The position numbers and the translations under genes are program-made. The notes beneath the pieces were generated by a model. That model had not been told where the DNA came from. It ran no database searches and worked only from the letters and a program-made list of their open reading frames with translations. Below are positions 9,528-18,854 of a DNA stretch of 46,212 bases, in pieces (position 1 is the first letter of the stretch; every line of letters begins with the position of its first letter). Source of the DNA: Calothrix sp. MO_192.B10 (lineage in GTDB: Bacteria; Cyanobacteriota; Cyanobacteriia; Cyanobacteriales; Nostocaceae); contig JASJDS010000031.1 in assembly GCA_030065055.1 (NCBI GenBank), positions 1 to 46,212 of the forward strand, given 5' to 3'.

Positions 9528-10442
9528 TTGATTGCTGTTCTTGGTGCAGGTGCTTGGGGAACCAGTTTAGCTACCATAGTCTCGGCTAATGGTCACCATG
9601 TAAATATTTGGTCTCGTAACGGTTCTCTGTCTTTGGCTGATGCTGTCAAAGATGTGGATATTATTTTGTCTGCAATTTCTATGAAAGGAGTACGGGAGGT
9701 TATTTCCCAACTTCAAGGATTAACCCTGTCTCCCCATATCATTTTTGTCTCAGCAACTAAAGGTTTAGATCCCCAAACAACTAGCACACCTTGTCAAATT
9801 TGGCAAGAAGCTTTTCCTGATCATCCCGTGGTTGTGCTTTCCGGACCAAATTTATCCCAGGAGATACAACGGGGATTGCCAGCTGCTACGGTAGTTGCGA
9901 GCAATATTGCCAGTGCTGCGGAAATGGTGCAGTTGGTATTTTCCTCTAATCGTTTCCGGGTTTATACTAATAGCGATCGCTTGGGAGTAGAATTAGGGGG
10001 AACCCTAAAAAATGTAATTGCGATCGCAGCTGGTGTTTGTGATGGTTTGCAGTTAGGCACTAATGCTAAAGCAGCCTTAGTTACCCGTGGATTAACAGAA
10101 ATGGTACGTATTGGCATCCACTGGGGCGCGAAACAGGAAACATTTTATGGTTTATCGGGCTTAGGTGATTTACTGGCAACTTGTAACAGCCCCTTAAGTC
10201 GCAATTACCAAGTTGGTTACCAGCTGGCTGGTGGTAAAACTCTGACAGAAATTTTGACAAACTTACCAGGGACAGCAGAAGGAATCAACACCACCGAGGT
10301 TTTGCTACAACGCTCTCAGCAACAAAATATATCCATGCCAATTACCGAGCAAGTATATCGCTTACTTCAGGGTCAAGTTACACCTAAACAAGCGCTGGAA
10401 GAATTAATGCTGCGAGATACCAAGGCAGAACACCAGCACTGA
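9528..10442 (+). CDS. gpsA: Glycerol-3-phosphate dehydrogenase [NAD(P)+]
   Basis: Makes sn-glycerol 3-phosphate from dihydroxyacetone phosphate for phospholipid and glycolipid synthesis in the cytoplasm. The 304-residue protein starts with the Rossmann motif GAGAWGTSLA, has the SGPNLSQEI loop, and the substrate-site block LGGTLKNVIAIAAGVCDGLQ followed by GTNAKAALVTRGL. Length is normal for the family. The only in-frame start after an upstream stop is a TTG at 9528, immediately behind a heptamer array and without a Shine-Dalgarno sequence; homologues start one or two residues before the I-A-V-L-G strand, so this start fits. Next downstream is sigC. Confidence 0.95.
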   Translation: MIAVLGAGAWGTSLATIVSANGHHVNIWSRNGSLSLADAVKDVDIILSAISMKGVREVISQLQGLTLSPHIIFVSATKGLDPQTTSTPCQIWQEAFPDHPVVVLSGPNLSQEIQRGLPAATVVASNIASAAEMVQLVFSSNRFRVYTNSDRLGVELGGTLKNVIAIAAGVCDGLQLGTNAKAALVTRGLTEMVRIGIHWGAKQETFYGLSGLGDLLATCNSPLSRNYQVGYQLAGGKTLTEILTNLPGTAEGINTTEVLLQRSQQQNISMPITEQVYRLLQGQVTPKQALEELMLRDTKAEHQH

Positions 10443-10875
10443 ATTTCGAGAATTTTTAATTACACCATTGAAAAATACGGGAATCTCCTGAAGAAAAACC
10501 TATAAATCTTCAGGAAATATCTAACATCCCCCTGTAGATAGGACTATGCCAAAAATTAATATATTTTTGCATCTGTCTATGTTTATACCAAGTAACCCTT
10601 CTATCGGTCAAGATAAATCCCCATTGTTTCACAACACTCATAGTGACTCAAATTATCTGTATGCAATGATTTAGATACATATAATCGCAAGTGCATAACT
10701 ACAAATGTAGACAGGTAGAATACTGGTCTTAAATATAACCAGTAATTTGTTTTTGAAAAAAAACTGCAAGGAAAATCAAAACTATGTTAGTTCATCGTAA
10801 ATCCGGGGAACAATAGCAACAGTTAATTAGCTGACCGTAATCTATTGTTACCTGGAGCCATTGAGACGATACTTT
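10443..10875. other. sigC upstream region
   Basis: About 430 bases without a gene. It must hold the gpsA terminator and sigC promoter(s). I see no clear hairpin terminator and no strong operator. CTGGAGCC at 10852-10859 could be a weak ribosome-binding region for sigC. Confidence 0.4.
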
Positions 10876-12132
10876 ATGCCAGCAACATCTTTTTACACCG
10901 ATACTACCGACGAAGCCCAAAAGTCTCCTCAGGTTTTTGATGCCGAACTCACCGTTGATGAAACTGAGTTATCAGTAAGTGAACAAGAACTAGAGGATTT
11001 GGAAACTGCTGTCGCCGAGCAAGCGCCCTTAACACCTAATCCTAACCGTCGCAGTACAGATCTTGTGCGTCTGTACTTGCAAGAAATTGGTCGGGTTCGT
11101 CTATTGGGACGGGATGAGGAAGTTTCAGAAGCTCAAAAAGTTCAACGCTACTTGCGACTGCGGATTGTTTTAGCCAATGCAGCCAAAAAGGGAGATGAGA
11201 TTCTAGAGCCCTATCTACGTTTAGTTGAAGCTCAGGAGCGATTAACATCAGAATTAGGACATCGTCCTTCTTTGGAACGTTGGGCTAGGACTGGTGGTGT
11301 GGATGTATTTGAACTCAAGGGTACCCTTGCCCGAGGGAAAAGACGCTGGGCTGAAATTGCTGAGTTGACTGTGGAAGAGTTGGAAAAAGTCCAATCCGCA
11401 GGACTTCAGGCGAAAGAACACATGATTAAGGCGAACCTGCGCCTAGTTGTATCTGTTGCCAAGAAGTATCAAAATCGAGGCTTGGAACTATTGGATTTAG
11501 TACAAGAAGGCACTTTGGGCTTAGAAAGAGCTGTTGATAAATTTGACCCCACCAAAGGTTATCGTTTTAGTACCTATGCTTACTGGTGGATTCGTCAAGG
11601 AATTACTAGAGCAATTGCAACTTCTAGTCGTACTATCCGCCTCCCAGTCCATATTACAGAAAAGTTAAACAAAATTAAAAAAGCTCAACGCAAAATCTCC
11701 CAAGAAAAGGGACGGACTCCTACCTTGGAAGATTTGGCAGTAGAGTTAGAAATGACTCCTGCCCAAGTCCGGGAGGTGTTGTTGCGAGTACCTCGTTCTG
11801 TTTCTCTGGAAACAAAGGTGGGTAAAGATAAGGACACTGAATTAGGAGAATTACTAGAAACTGATAGTGTTACCCCAGAAGATATGTTAATGCGAGAGTC
11901 TTTACAAAGGGACTTACAAAATCTTTTGGCGGATTTAACTACCAGAGAGCGGGATGTAATCCTCATGCGGTTTGGTTTGGCTGATGGCCATCCCTACTCT
12001 TTAGCAGAAATTGGCAGAGCTTTGGAATTGTCCAGAGAAAGAGTCCGCCAAATCGAATCCAAAGCCTTACAAAAATTGCGTCAACCCAAGCGACGCAATC
12101 TCATTCGTGACTACATGGAGTCACTTACCTAG
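10876..12132 (+). CDS. sigC: Group 2 sigma factor SigC
   Basis: RNA polymerase sigma-70-family factor, non-essential principal-like group, involved in stress, nitrogen or developmental gene switching in cyanobacteria. From the ATG at 10876 (MPATSFY) it has 418 residues. Region 1.2 (TDLVRLYLQEIGRVRLL), region 2 (KANLRLVVSVAKKYQNRG, LVQEGTLGLERAVDKFD, TYAYWWIRQGITRAI), region 3 and region 4 (LTTRERDVILMRFGL, SLAEIGRALELSRERVRQIE) are intact. The SigC assignment rests on the long, acidic N-terminus, recall of family members, and the sigC-furA order I recall from Anabaena 7120. A TTG start at 10861 is possible but less likely. Confidence 0.88.
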   Translation: MPATSFYTDTTDEAQKSPQVFDAELTVDETELSVSEQELEDLETAVAEQAPLTPNPNRRSTDLVRLYLQEIGRVRLLGRDEEVSEAQKVQRYLRLRIVLANAAKKGDEILEPYLRLVEAQERLTSELGHRPSLERWARTGGVDVFELKGTLARGKRRWAEIAELTVEELEKVQSAGLQAKEHMIKANLRLVVSVAKKYQNRGLELLDLVQEGTLGLERAVDKFDPTKGYRFSTYAYWWIRQGITRAIATSSRTIRLPVHITEKLNKIKKAQRKISQEKGRTPTLEDLAVELEMTPAQVREVLLRVPRSVSLETKVGKDKDTELGELLETDSVTPEDMLMRESLQRDLQNLLADLTTRERDVILMRFGLADGHPYSLAEIGRALELSRERVRQIESKALQKLRQPKRRNLIRDYMESLT

Positions 12133-12170
12133 TTAAAAATAAACTGAATTAAGGAATTAAGGAATTATTG

Positions 12171-12196
12171 AGGCGCGATGCATCGCGCCTTTTTTA
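12171..12196 (+). terminator. Rho-independent terminator of sigC
   Basis: The perfect palindrome AGGCGCGATG/CATCGCGCCT (12171-12190) is followed by a run of T. It lies 39 bases after the sigC stop codon, a textbook intrinsic terminator. Confidence 0.9.
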
Positions 12197-12280
12197 CTGG
12201 GCGATTATTTCTATGGAGTATTCTTTCCCCAAGCTAATCATTAATTCTGAATTCGTCAACCAATTTTGGATTTTACGACA

Positions 12281-12440
12281 AGGGGAGTGGGGGAGGGAAA
12301 GAGTGAAGGAGGGAAGGAGTGATGGTTGATAGTTGATAGTTGATAGTTGTTAGTTGATGGAGGGAAGGAGGACAAGAGGATTAAATTTATCTTCTTCGGT
12401 AATCCCAACCAACAACCAACAACCAACAACCACCAACTAT
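12281..12440. repeat. Tandem repeats between sigC and furA
   Basis: A GGAGTGA/GGAGGGA-like array (12281-12322) is followed by GTTGATA heptamers (about 12323-12357), GGAGGGAAGGAG, and then AACCAAC heptamers (12405-12440). The GTTGATA/GTTAGTT and CAACCAA arrays are partly complementary and could pair in RNA. Confidence 0.8.
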
Positions 12441-12689
12441 CACTCGTTGATTCTTGCTTCTAATTTTCAATAGCTTAAAGAAAAATAATATTATTTTTAC
12501 AAAATTTTACCTTTAATCTAGTGTTGATATATCCTACAGGGCGGGGATCAACGATTATCTGGATAGAAATAACTGCTAATGGCGATCGCAAAAATTATAA
12601 TAACTATTCTCAATAACGATCAGTTGTTGCAAAAAGGTCAAATGATTTGTTATATTCTCAATTAATAGGCTTTGTTGAGAAAAATTAGT

Positions 12690-13145
12690 ATGAGTGTCTA
12701 CACAGCTTCTTCACTTAAGGCAGAATTAAACGATCGCGGCTGGCGTTTAACTCCCCAGCGAGAAACGATTTTACATATTTTCCAAGAATTGCCCCAAGGG
12801 GAGCATCTCAGTGCTGAAGACCTTTATCATCGTCTGGAAACTGAAGGTGAGGGCATCAGTCTATCAACGATTTACCGTACTCTCAAGTTGATGGCACGGA
12901 TGGGTATACTCCGGGAGTTAGAGCTGGGAGAAGGTCATAAACATTATGAAATCAACCAGCCCTATCCCCATCATCACCATCACTTGATTTGTGTGAGGTG
13001 CAATTCAACTATTGAGTTTAAAAATGAGTCAATTCTGAAAATTGGTGCGAAAACTGCCCAAAAAGAGGGTTATCAATTGCTTGATTGTCAATTAACCATC
13101 CATGCAGTTTGTCCAGCATGCCAACGGGCGTTAATTCAAATGTAG
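12690..13145 (+). CDS. furA: Ferric uptake regulator FurA
   Basis: Iron-sensing, heme-binding transcriptional repressor of the Fur family. From the ATG at 12690 (MSVYTASSLK) it has 151 residues, the length I recall for Anabaena FurA. It has the winged-helix DNA-binding half (RGWRLTPQRETILHIF, STIYRTLKLMARMGILREL), the metal-site histidine run HHHHH, and cysteine pairs CVRC and CPAC plus LLDCQ. The Cys-Pro in HAVCPAC fits the heme-regulatory motif described for FurA. A TTG at 12672 would add six residues but is unlikely. The region just upstream is AT-rich and could hold an autoregulatory Fur box. sigC upstream and a convergent peptidoglycan-binding gene support the FurA identity over FurB/FurC. 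Confidence 0.93.
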   Translation: MSVYTASSLKAELNDRGWRLTPQRETILHIFQELPQGEHLSAEDLYHRLETEGEGISLSTIYRTLKLMARMGILRELELGEGHKHYEINQPYPHHHHHLICVRCNSTIEFKNESILKIGAKTAQKEGYQLLDCQLTIHAVCPACQRALIQM

Positions 13146-13245
13146 TTCTTTGTTTATGAAAAGAACTAGATGCCATAACGTACAACCAAGGCAATTGAGG
13201 AAACTGATTGGGCAGTAATACAGTCAACACCAAATCCAAAGGACG

Positions 13246-14409
13246 TTAGAAACGGTAGTTTCTAACGTCCGTAAGACTTATGCCATAAAACTCTTGGGCA
13301 TTTTTGATGGCTTTCTTGGTGTCATTTCCTAACTTGCCATCTAGAGGTCCTTTGTAAAAGCCCCTTGCCTGCAATCTTCTTTGTACTTCTAAGACATCAA
13401 ACTGTCCCTGCTTATCTTTGTTAATTAGATTGTACAGTTTGGCACGGGTTGTAGGACCTGCAATGCCACTAGGTTTTAAATAATTATTGGCTTGAAAACG
13501 ACGCACGGCATCTGCTGTGTAAGGGCCGTAATAACCATTTGGTTCTCCTTGCAAATATTCAGCTTTAATCAACTGTGCTTGTAGAACCCGAACAACTTCA
13601 CCGCGATGGCCTAGACGCAGTTTATTGTTGTCAACGGCTCTAGTTTTAGGAGTATCTTCTCCAAAACCCACACCAACTGGAGGTAATTTTTTCCTGGTTG
13701 CTGGTCCGACAATCCCATCAACGTCTAACTTGTAGGCAGCTTGGAATTTTTTGACTGCATCTTCGGTAATTGAGCCAAAAATGCCGTTGGCATTGCCGTA
13801 GTAAAATCCTGCTATTCGTAACTGTTCTTGCAGGGTTCTGACTTCCTTTCCTTCAGCACCCCGAGCTAGATATTTACTTTTGCCAGAGGAAGAACTAGTT
13901 GTAGTTGAAGAACTAGTTGTAGTTGAAGTTGTAGTTTTCACCACAGTACTACTAGCTCTGGCTTGAGTCTTAACTGGCTTGGGTTTTTTGGCGGTATTGT
14001 TACTCACCTTGGGCGCACGCCAACCCTTTAATTTTTCTAAGGTGGTGTTGCCAGCAATGCCGTCTACTGGTAGGCCGCTAGCTTTTTGGAAGCGACGAAC
14101 GGCAAATTCTGTATTAAAATCATATAGCTGAGTGATATTAGATTGATAAAAACCGGCTTTTTTTAATTGTTGTTGTAACTTTTTCACGGAGGGTCCGTTA
14201 TCGCCCCTTTCTAGAGCTAAGGCACTGCTAACAATGCTGAGGATAGATAATGTGAAGACAAGGGGTAAAAGATATTTCCAGGCTCGGCTAGAAAGTCTTT
14301 TCCAATCTGGTGCAGATGATTGGTTCAGCGAACAGCTATGAGCAATCAATTCATTAGAAGGCTCGTCCTCGTAGGCAAAAGCTACGTGTAAGTACGCAAT
14401 ATTATCCAT
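13246..14409 (-). CDS. Exported peptidoglycan-binding protein (alr1690-like position)
   Basis: The 387-residue protein has a cytoplasmic start, one membrane/signal segment at about 50-65 (LPLVFTLSILSIVSSALAL), then PG_binding_1 repeats. The first is ERGDNGPSVKKLQQQLKKAG to GIAGNTTLEKL, the second ARGAEGKEVRTLQEQLRIAG to GIVGPATRKKL, the third LGHRGEVVRVLQAQLIKAE to GIAGPTTRAKL, and a fourth partial one is VLEVQRRLQARGFYKGPLDG. A low-complexity S/T linker near residue 160 separates the first two. It probably binds cell wall. It converges on furA with about 100 bases between the stops; in Anabaena 7120 readthrough from the equivalent gene (alr1690) makes an antisense RNA to furA. No catalytic domain is visible. 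Confidence 0.85.
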   Translation of the reverse strand: MDNIAYLHVAFAYEDEPSNELIAHSCSLNQSSAPDWKRLSSRAWKYLLPLVFTLSILSIVSSALALERGDNGPSVKKLQQQLKKAGFYQSNITQLYDFNTEFAVRRFQKASGLPVDGIAGNTTLEKLKGWRAPKVSNNTAKKPKPVKTQARASSTVVKTTTSTTTSSSTTTSSSSGKSKYLARGAEGKEVRTLQEQLRIAGFYYGNANGIFGSITEDAVKKFQAAYKLDVDGIVGPATRKKLPPVGVGFGEDTPKTRAVDNNKLRLGHRGEVVRVLQAQLIKAEYLQGEPNGYYGPYTADAVRRFQANNYLKPSGIAGPTTRAKLYNLINKDKQGQFDVLEVQRRLQARGFYKGPLDGKLGNDTKKAIKNAQEFYGISLTDVRNYRF

Positions 14410-14418
14410 AGGTCCTTA

Positions 14419-17400
14419 TTACACAACTGTTTTAGCTTCGATTGCCGCTTCGGCTTGATGTACTAGATTTCGTAAGGTTTCCAAGGTCTGTATATTTACA
14501 TCCTGCCACAAACCACGTTGATTTGCTTCTAATATTCTCTCAGCAATATCACGTAAAGCATAGGGGTTGTGCTGATGAATAAATTGGCAAGTGGTGGGAT
14601 CGAGTAAATATGCTTGGACTATGCCTTGGTACATATGGTCTTCCACGCATTTGGTGGTGGCATCGTAGGCAAATAAATAATCTACTGTGGCTGCCATTTC
14701 AAAGGCACCTTTGTAGCCGTGGCGCATGACTCCGGCAATCCATTTGGGATTGACGACACGGGAACGATAGACACGGGCGATTTCTTCCTTTAAGTGGCGG
14801 ATACGGGGTTTACTGGGCAGGGAATGATCGCCAAAATAAATTTGGGGGTTTTCTCCTTTAGCAGAGCGTACTGCTGCTGTCAACCCTCCTTGAAATTGAT
14901 AGTAATCATCGGAATCTAGTAAGTCATGTTCCCGGTTGTCTTGGTTGTGTAGGACTACTTCCATGTTTTGCAGTCGGCGTTCAAAGGCTTCTGGTGCTGA
15001 TTTTCCCCAGTTTTGAGGAGTGGGGGAGTGAGGGAGTGGGGGAGTGGGGGAAGTGTGGGGAGTGTGGGGAGTATGGGATGAAATTTGTCCCCTTCTGCTC
15101 CCTGCTCCCTGCCCCCCTGCCTCTTCCCTATTCGAGTAGGCGTAACAACTCCAGTTAATATAGGCACGGGCTAAGTCTTCATCATCTGTCCAATTTTGGG
15201 ATTCAATTAATCCTTGGAGTCCGGCTCCATAGGCGCCGGGTTTAGAGCCAAAAATACGGTATTGCGATCGCTGTTTGGCTTCTGGTAAGTTTAAACCTTG
15301 TTGAGTCCAAAACTCGGTTTCCTGCTTGACTTGCGCTGCTAAGGGGTTTTGCTCTTCCGGTTCGTCTAAGGCTGCGATTGCTACCACGGCGCGATCAAAT
15401 AAATCTATTAAGTTGGCGAAAGCGTCCCGGAAGAAGCCAGAAATACGTAATGTCACATCTACCCTGGGACGACCTAACACTGTTAGGGGTAAAATCTCAA
15501 AATCTACTACCCGTCGCGCTACCCCATCCCACACTGGTTGTACTCCCAATAAAGCCAATGCTTCGGCAATATCATCTCCTCCGGTTCGCATGGTAGCTGT
15601 TCCCCACATAGATAATCCTAGTGTTTTGGGATACTCTCCATTTTCTTGGGCATAGCGTTCTATGACTGCTTCGGCTGCCTTTCTGCCTACATCCCAGGCT
15701 GTTTCTGTGGGTAAGGCACGTATGTCTACTGAGTAAAAATTATTTCCTGTTGGTAATACTTCCGGTCTGCCCCTGGTTGGTGCGCCGGCGGGGGCACTGG
15801 GTATATATTTGCCGTCTAAACCCCGTAATAAGTTGGTAATTTCGCGGTGGGTTTGTTGTAAGGCAGGGAGGAGGTGGTTGTTAATCCAGTTTAGGGAGTG
15901 GGGGAGTGAAGGAGTGATGGAGTGAAGGAGTGATGGAGTGATGGGATGATGAGAAAAAATTTGTCCCCTTGTCTCCCCACACTCGCCACTCTCCTCTGCT
16001 AAGACACTTGTGATTTGTTCTACTAGAAGGGCTGCTTGATGTTCTAGTAACTCAACTGCATCGCCGAGGGTACGACAATTTTGGCTGTATGTGTTGAGGA
16101 GGATTTGATGACTGTGGGGGGAGAGTTGGGTGCTAAAGTCATCGGCGAGGGGGTCAAAATCTAAACCTAAATCTGTGGCGAGGGCGCGGGTAATACCGAT
16201 ATGATGGCGATTGGGTTGACGAGCGATCGCTATAATTAGATCTCGTAGTTGATTTTGCTGGGGGCATTGTCCAAAAATATGCAATCCATCCCGGATTTGA
16301 GCTTCTTTTAATTCACAAAGATAGCCATCCATCCTGTTAATGGCTAATTCCCCTGCTCCATCTGCTAAACCCAAATCTAGGTTAAGATTTTCTTGAACGA
16401 TCAATTCCTGGATGCGATCGCTAATGGCTGGTAAACGACTAGGATCTAAACTCTCTGCTTCGTAATATTCATCAATAAGATTTTCTAAATTTTGTAAAGA
16501 ACCATAAAGTTCTGCCCTGGTCAGGGGTGGGGTAAGATGATCGACAATTACAGCTTGGGCGCGACGCTTGGCTTGGGAACCCTCCCCAGGATCGTTGACA
16601 ATGAAGGGGTATAAATGGGGTAATGCTCCCAGGGCAACTTCTGGATAGCAATCACTAGATAGAGCAATACTTTTACCGGGGAGCCATTCTAAATTGCCGT
16701 GTTTCCCTACATGAATTACTGCATCAGCACCAAAGCATTCCCGTATCCAGTAGTAAAAAGCTAAATACTCATGGGTAGGTTCCAAATCGGGAGCATGATA
16801 ATTCAAACTGGGATCGATATCATAACCCCGTGCTGGTTGAATACCCACAAAGATATTACCGAGTTGAATGCCAGAAATGGGGAAGAAAGAGGAGGCAGGG
16901 GAGAATATTTCATCATCATCCTGTTTCTTGTCGGGGGTTCCCCAGCGTTGGGTAATTGCTTGTTGTACTGTTGCTGGTAAAGTGGCAAAATATTCTCTGT
17001 ATTCTGACAAAGAAACACTTTGTAAAACAGGGCGTAATTCCCTAGCTTCAGGATCGTTGGTGACACCAGAGGTTAAAATTTCAATTAATTCATCCCCCGT
17101 AGTAGGGATATTTTCTAAACTATACCCTTGAGCTTGCAAAGCTTGGAGAATTTCCACACAACTAGCAGGGGTATCTAAACCCACACCATTAGCCAGTCTG
17201 CCATTGCGGGTGGGGTAATTTGCCAAAATTAGGGCAACGCGCCGTTCAGGTGGCGATTGATTACGTAAATTTACCCAGTTGGCGGTAAGGTTGGCAACAA
17301 AATTAATGCGATCGCTTACGGGTTCATACACTACCACATCTGTTTCTAAATCGGGGTGGCGTGTTTGTAATGCCTTAAAGGACACTGCACGGCTAATAAT

Positions 17401-18762
17401 GCGTCCATCTACCTCTGGTAAAGCGACATTCATGGCAATATCCCGTGGGGAAAGTCCTTGCCATTGTGATTTCCATTGTGACTGGGAACCACTGCTAAGA
17501 ATCACCTGTAATACTGGTACATCTAGCTTTTGCCACAATTCAATGTGGGGTGTTTCCGTATCCAGACGAGCGACAGAAAAACTAGTGGTGTTGAGGATGA
17601 GGGAAACAGGGGTTTCTTCCTTTGGTTGGAAAAACTCAATTAAATCTTCTTGAACATCAACTTCCCGCAAGGAAGACACAAACACAGGAACCGGCTCTAA
17701 ATCACGCTCTACTAAAGCAGCACACAAAGCATCAATTACCTTGGTGTTGCTAGCGAGATAATGAGCGCGATAGAAGAGAATGCCCACTTTGGGGAGAGTG
17801 GGAGAGTGGGGGAGTGGGGGAGTGGGGAAAGTGTGGGGAGTGTGGGGAGTATGGGGAGTGTGGGAAGTGTGGGAAGTGTGGGAAGTGGGGGAAGTGTGGG
17901 AAGTGGGGGAAGTGTGGGAAGTGTGGGGAGTGGGGGAAGTGTGGGAAGTGTGGGGAGTGGGGGAAGTGTGGGGAGTGGGGGAAGTGTGGGAAGTGTGGGA
18001 AGTGTGGGGAGTGTGGGAAGTGTGGGGAGTGTGGGAAGTGTGGGAAGTGTGGGGAGTGTGGGAAGTGTGGGGAGTGTGGGGAGCAGAGGAAAATGAAATA
18101 ATCACTCCATCACTCCTTCCCTCCTTCGCTCCATCACTCCTTCTCTCCATCACTCCATCACTCCTTCCCTCCTTCGCTCCATCACTCCTTCCCTCCTTCG
18201 CTCCATCACTCTTCCACTGATAAACTCCCACCCTAGGAACTACCTGGGGAGAAGGTGGATTATAGGTGGTTGACAGACAACTATCAGCAATAAACTGTAA
18301 ACCATTAACGATGTTGTCCCTACCACCTTCATTAAAGTAACGCCAGATTTGATGAATCACTGCCAGTGGTAAAGTGGAATGATTAATTAGTTCAGGATCG
18401 AGAACATCATCTCCAGGCATTACAATTAGAGTTGTACCCTTACGTTGCACAATTTCCTGTATTACTTCCAAACCGTAAGCCCAATAAGAACGTCCCCCTA
18501 ATAGACGTATAATGATAACTTGGGCAAACTCCAAAACATCTTCGGCATAAGCATCAATAGTAATTTGATGCTGTAATTGCAGGAGATTAGCAACACGGAA
18601 GGTGGGAAACTGTGCTGGTAATTTGGGAACTGCCGCTGCCAAAGTTTGAATATCGGTATCAGCAGCCGTAAGGAAAACTAAGGAAGCTGGCGTTTGTTCT
18701 ACAAACGTGACACCATCAGATAAAGGATTCCATTCCCCTGACATGGCATTTATACGATGCAT
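14419..18762 (-). CDS. cobN: Cobaltochelatase subunit CobN with in-frame repeat insertions
   Basis: Large chelatase subunit that inserts cobalt into the corrin ring in cobalamin synthesis; related to ChlH of Mg-chelatase. The 1447-residue frame holds the family landmarks HVGKHGNLEWLPGKS, LPHLYPFIVNDPGEG, QAKRRAQAVIVDHLTPP, LSMWGTATMRTGGDDIAEAL and MRHGYKGAFEMAATVDYLF. Three low-complexity insertions interrupt it: residues about 184-325 (DGAKEGRS-type repeats, then HTP/HTS repeats), about 932-957 and about 1217-1252. Without them the protein is near 1,250 residues, the usual CobN size. The stop lies only 9 bases before the start of the convergently reading peptidoglycan-binding gene's upstream side, so this gene and the next (13246-14409) may be cotranscribed. 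A second start, MSGEW, lies at 18744. Confidence 0.93.
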   Translation of the reverse strand: MHRINAMSGEWNPLSDGVTFVEQTPASLVFLTAADTDIQTLAAAVPKLPAQFPTFRVANLLQLQHQITIDAYAEDVLEFAQVIIIRLLGGRSYWAYGLEVIQEIVQRKGTTLIVMPGDDVLDPELINHSTLPLAVIHQIWRYFNEGGRDNIVNGLQFIADSCLSTTYNPPSPQVVPRVGVYQWKSDGAKEGRSDGAKEGRSDGVMERRSDGAKEGRSDGVIISFSSAPHTPHTSHTPHTSHTSHTPHTSHTPHTSHTSHTSPTPHTSPTPHTSHTSPTPHTSHTSPTSHTSPTSHTSHTSHTPHTPHTPHTFPTPPLPHSPTLPKVGILFYRAHYLASNTKVIDALCAALVERDLEPVPVFVSSLREVDVQEDLIEFFQPKEETPVSLILNTTSFSVARLDTETPHIELWQKLDVPVLQVILSSGSQSQWKSQWQGLSPRDIAMNVALPEVDGRIISRAVSFKALQTRHPDLETDVVVYEPVSDRINFVANLTANWVNLRNQSPPERRVALILANYPTRNGRLANGVGLDTPASCVEILQALQAQGYSLENIPTTGDELIEILTSGVTNDPEARELRPVLQSVSLSEYREYFATLPATVQQAITQRWGTPDKKQDDDEIFSPASSFFPISGIQLGNIFVGIQPARGYDIDPSLNYHAPDLEPTHEYLAFYYWIRECFGADAVIHVGKHGNLEWLPGKSIALSSDCYPEVALGALPHLYPFIVNDPGEGSQAKRRAQAVIVDHLTPPLTRAELYGSLQNLENLIDEYYEAESLDPSRLPAISDRIQELIVQENLNLDLGLADGAGELAINRMDGYLCELKEAQIRDGLHIFGQCPQQNQLRDLIIAIARQPNRHHIGITRALATDLGLDFDPLADDFSTQLSPHSHQILLNTYSQNCRTLGDAVELLEHQAALLVEQITSVLAEESGECGETRGQIFSHHPITPSLLHSITPSLPHSLNWINNHLLPALQQTHREITNLLRGLDGKYIPSAPAGAPTRGRPEVLPTGNNFYSVDIRALPTETAWDVGRKAAEAVIERYAQENGEYPKTLGLSMWGTATMRTGGDDIAEALALLGVQPVWDGVARRVVDFEILPLTVLGRPRVDVTLRISGFFRDAFANLIDLFDRAVVAIAALDEPEEQNPLAAQVKQETEFWTQQGLNLPEAKQRSQYRIFGSKPGAYGAGLQGLIESQNWTDDEDLARAYINWSCYAYSNREEAGGQGAGSRRGQISSHTPHTPHTSPTPPLPHSPTPQNWGKSAPEAFERRLQNMEVVLHNQDNREHDLLDSDDYYQFQGGLTAAVRSAKGENPQIYFGDHSLPSKPRIRHLKEEIARVYRSRVVNPKWIAGVMRHGYKGAFEMAATVDYLFAYDATTKCVEDHMYQGIVQAYLLDPTTCQFIHQHNPYALRDIAERILEANQRGLWQDVNIQTLETLRNLVHQAEAAIEAKTVV
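15016..15080. repeat. In-frame tandem repeat inside cobN (C-terminal)
   Basis: GGGAGTG/GTGGGGGA units and the 9-mer AGTGTGGGG occur on the plus strand, translated on the minus strand as an HTPHTPHTS run followed by PPLPHSP. Sequence on both sides is normal CobN. Confidence 0.9.
15893..15950. repeat. In-frame tandem repeat inside cobN (middle)
   Basis: Units of GGAGTGAA/GGAGTGAT (8-mer family) are translated on the minus strand as HHPITPSLLHSITPSLPHSL, between a Cys-Gly-Glu-rich loop and the conserved NWINNHLLPAL helix. Confidence 0.9.
17791..18083. repeat. Large 9-nt tandem array inside cobN (N-terminal)
   Basis: About 290 bases of AGTGTGGGA/AGTGTGGGG 9-mers with a few AGTGGGGGA variants. 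Because the unit is three codons, it reads on the minus strand as alternating His-Thr-Ser/His-Thr-Pro triplets and keeps the cobN frame open. The open plus-strand frames here are repeat artefacts. Confidence 0.92.
18103..18212. repeat. 8-nt tandem array inside cobN
   Basis: Units of CACTCCAT, CACTCCTT, CCCTCCTT and CGCTCCAT. Three 8-mers equal 24 nt, giving repeated SDGAKEGR octapeptides in CobN, with one SDGVMERR variant. Confidence 0.9.
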
Positions 18763-18854
18763 AATCCTGTGTTAGCGTCTTACCTGTTGGTTAGTTAGGA
18801 CAAAATCAAAAACTGTTAAACCAGCATCCAGTTCCTCTCGCCAGATTCTTGAAA

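Noticed and set aside
17761-18220. Long plus-strand open frames rich in Val-Gly-Ser or Gly-Lys-Cys repeats
   Set aside because: They are translations of the 9-nt array in the other strand of cobN; the conserved CobN sequence continues on both sides on the minus strand.
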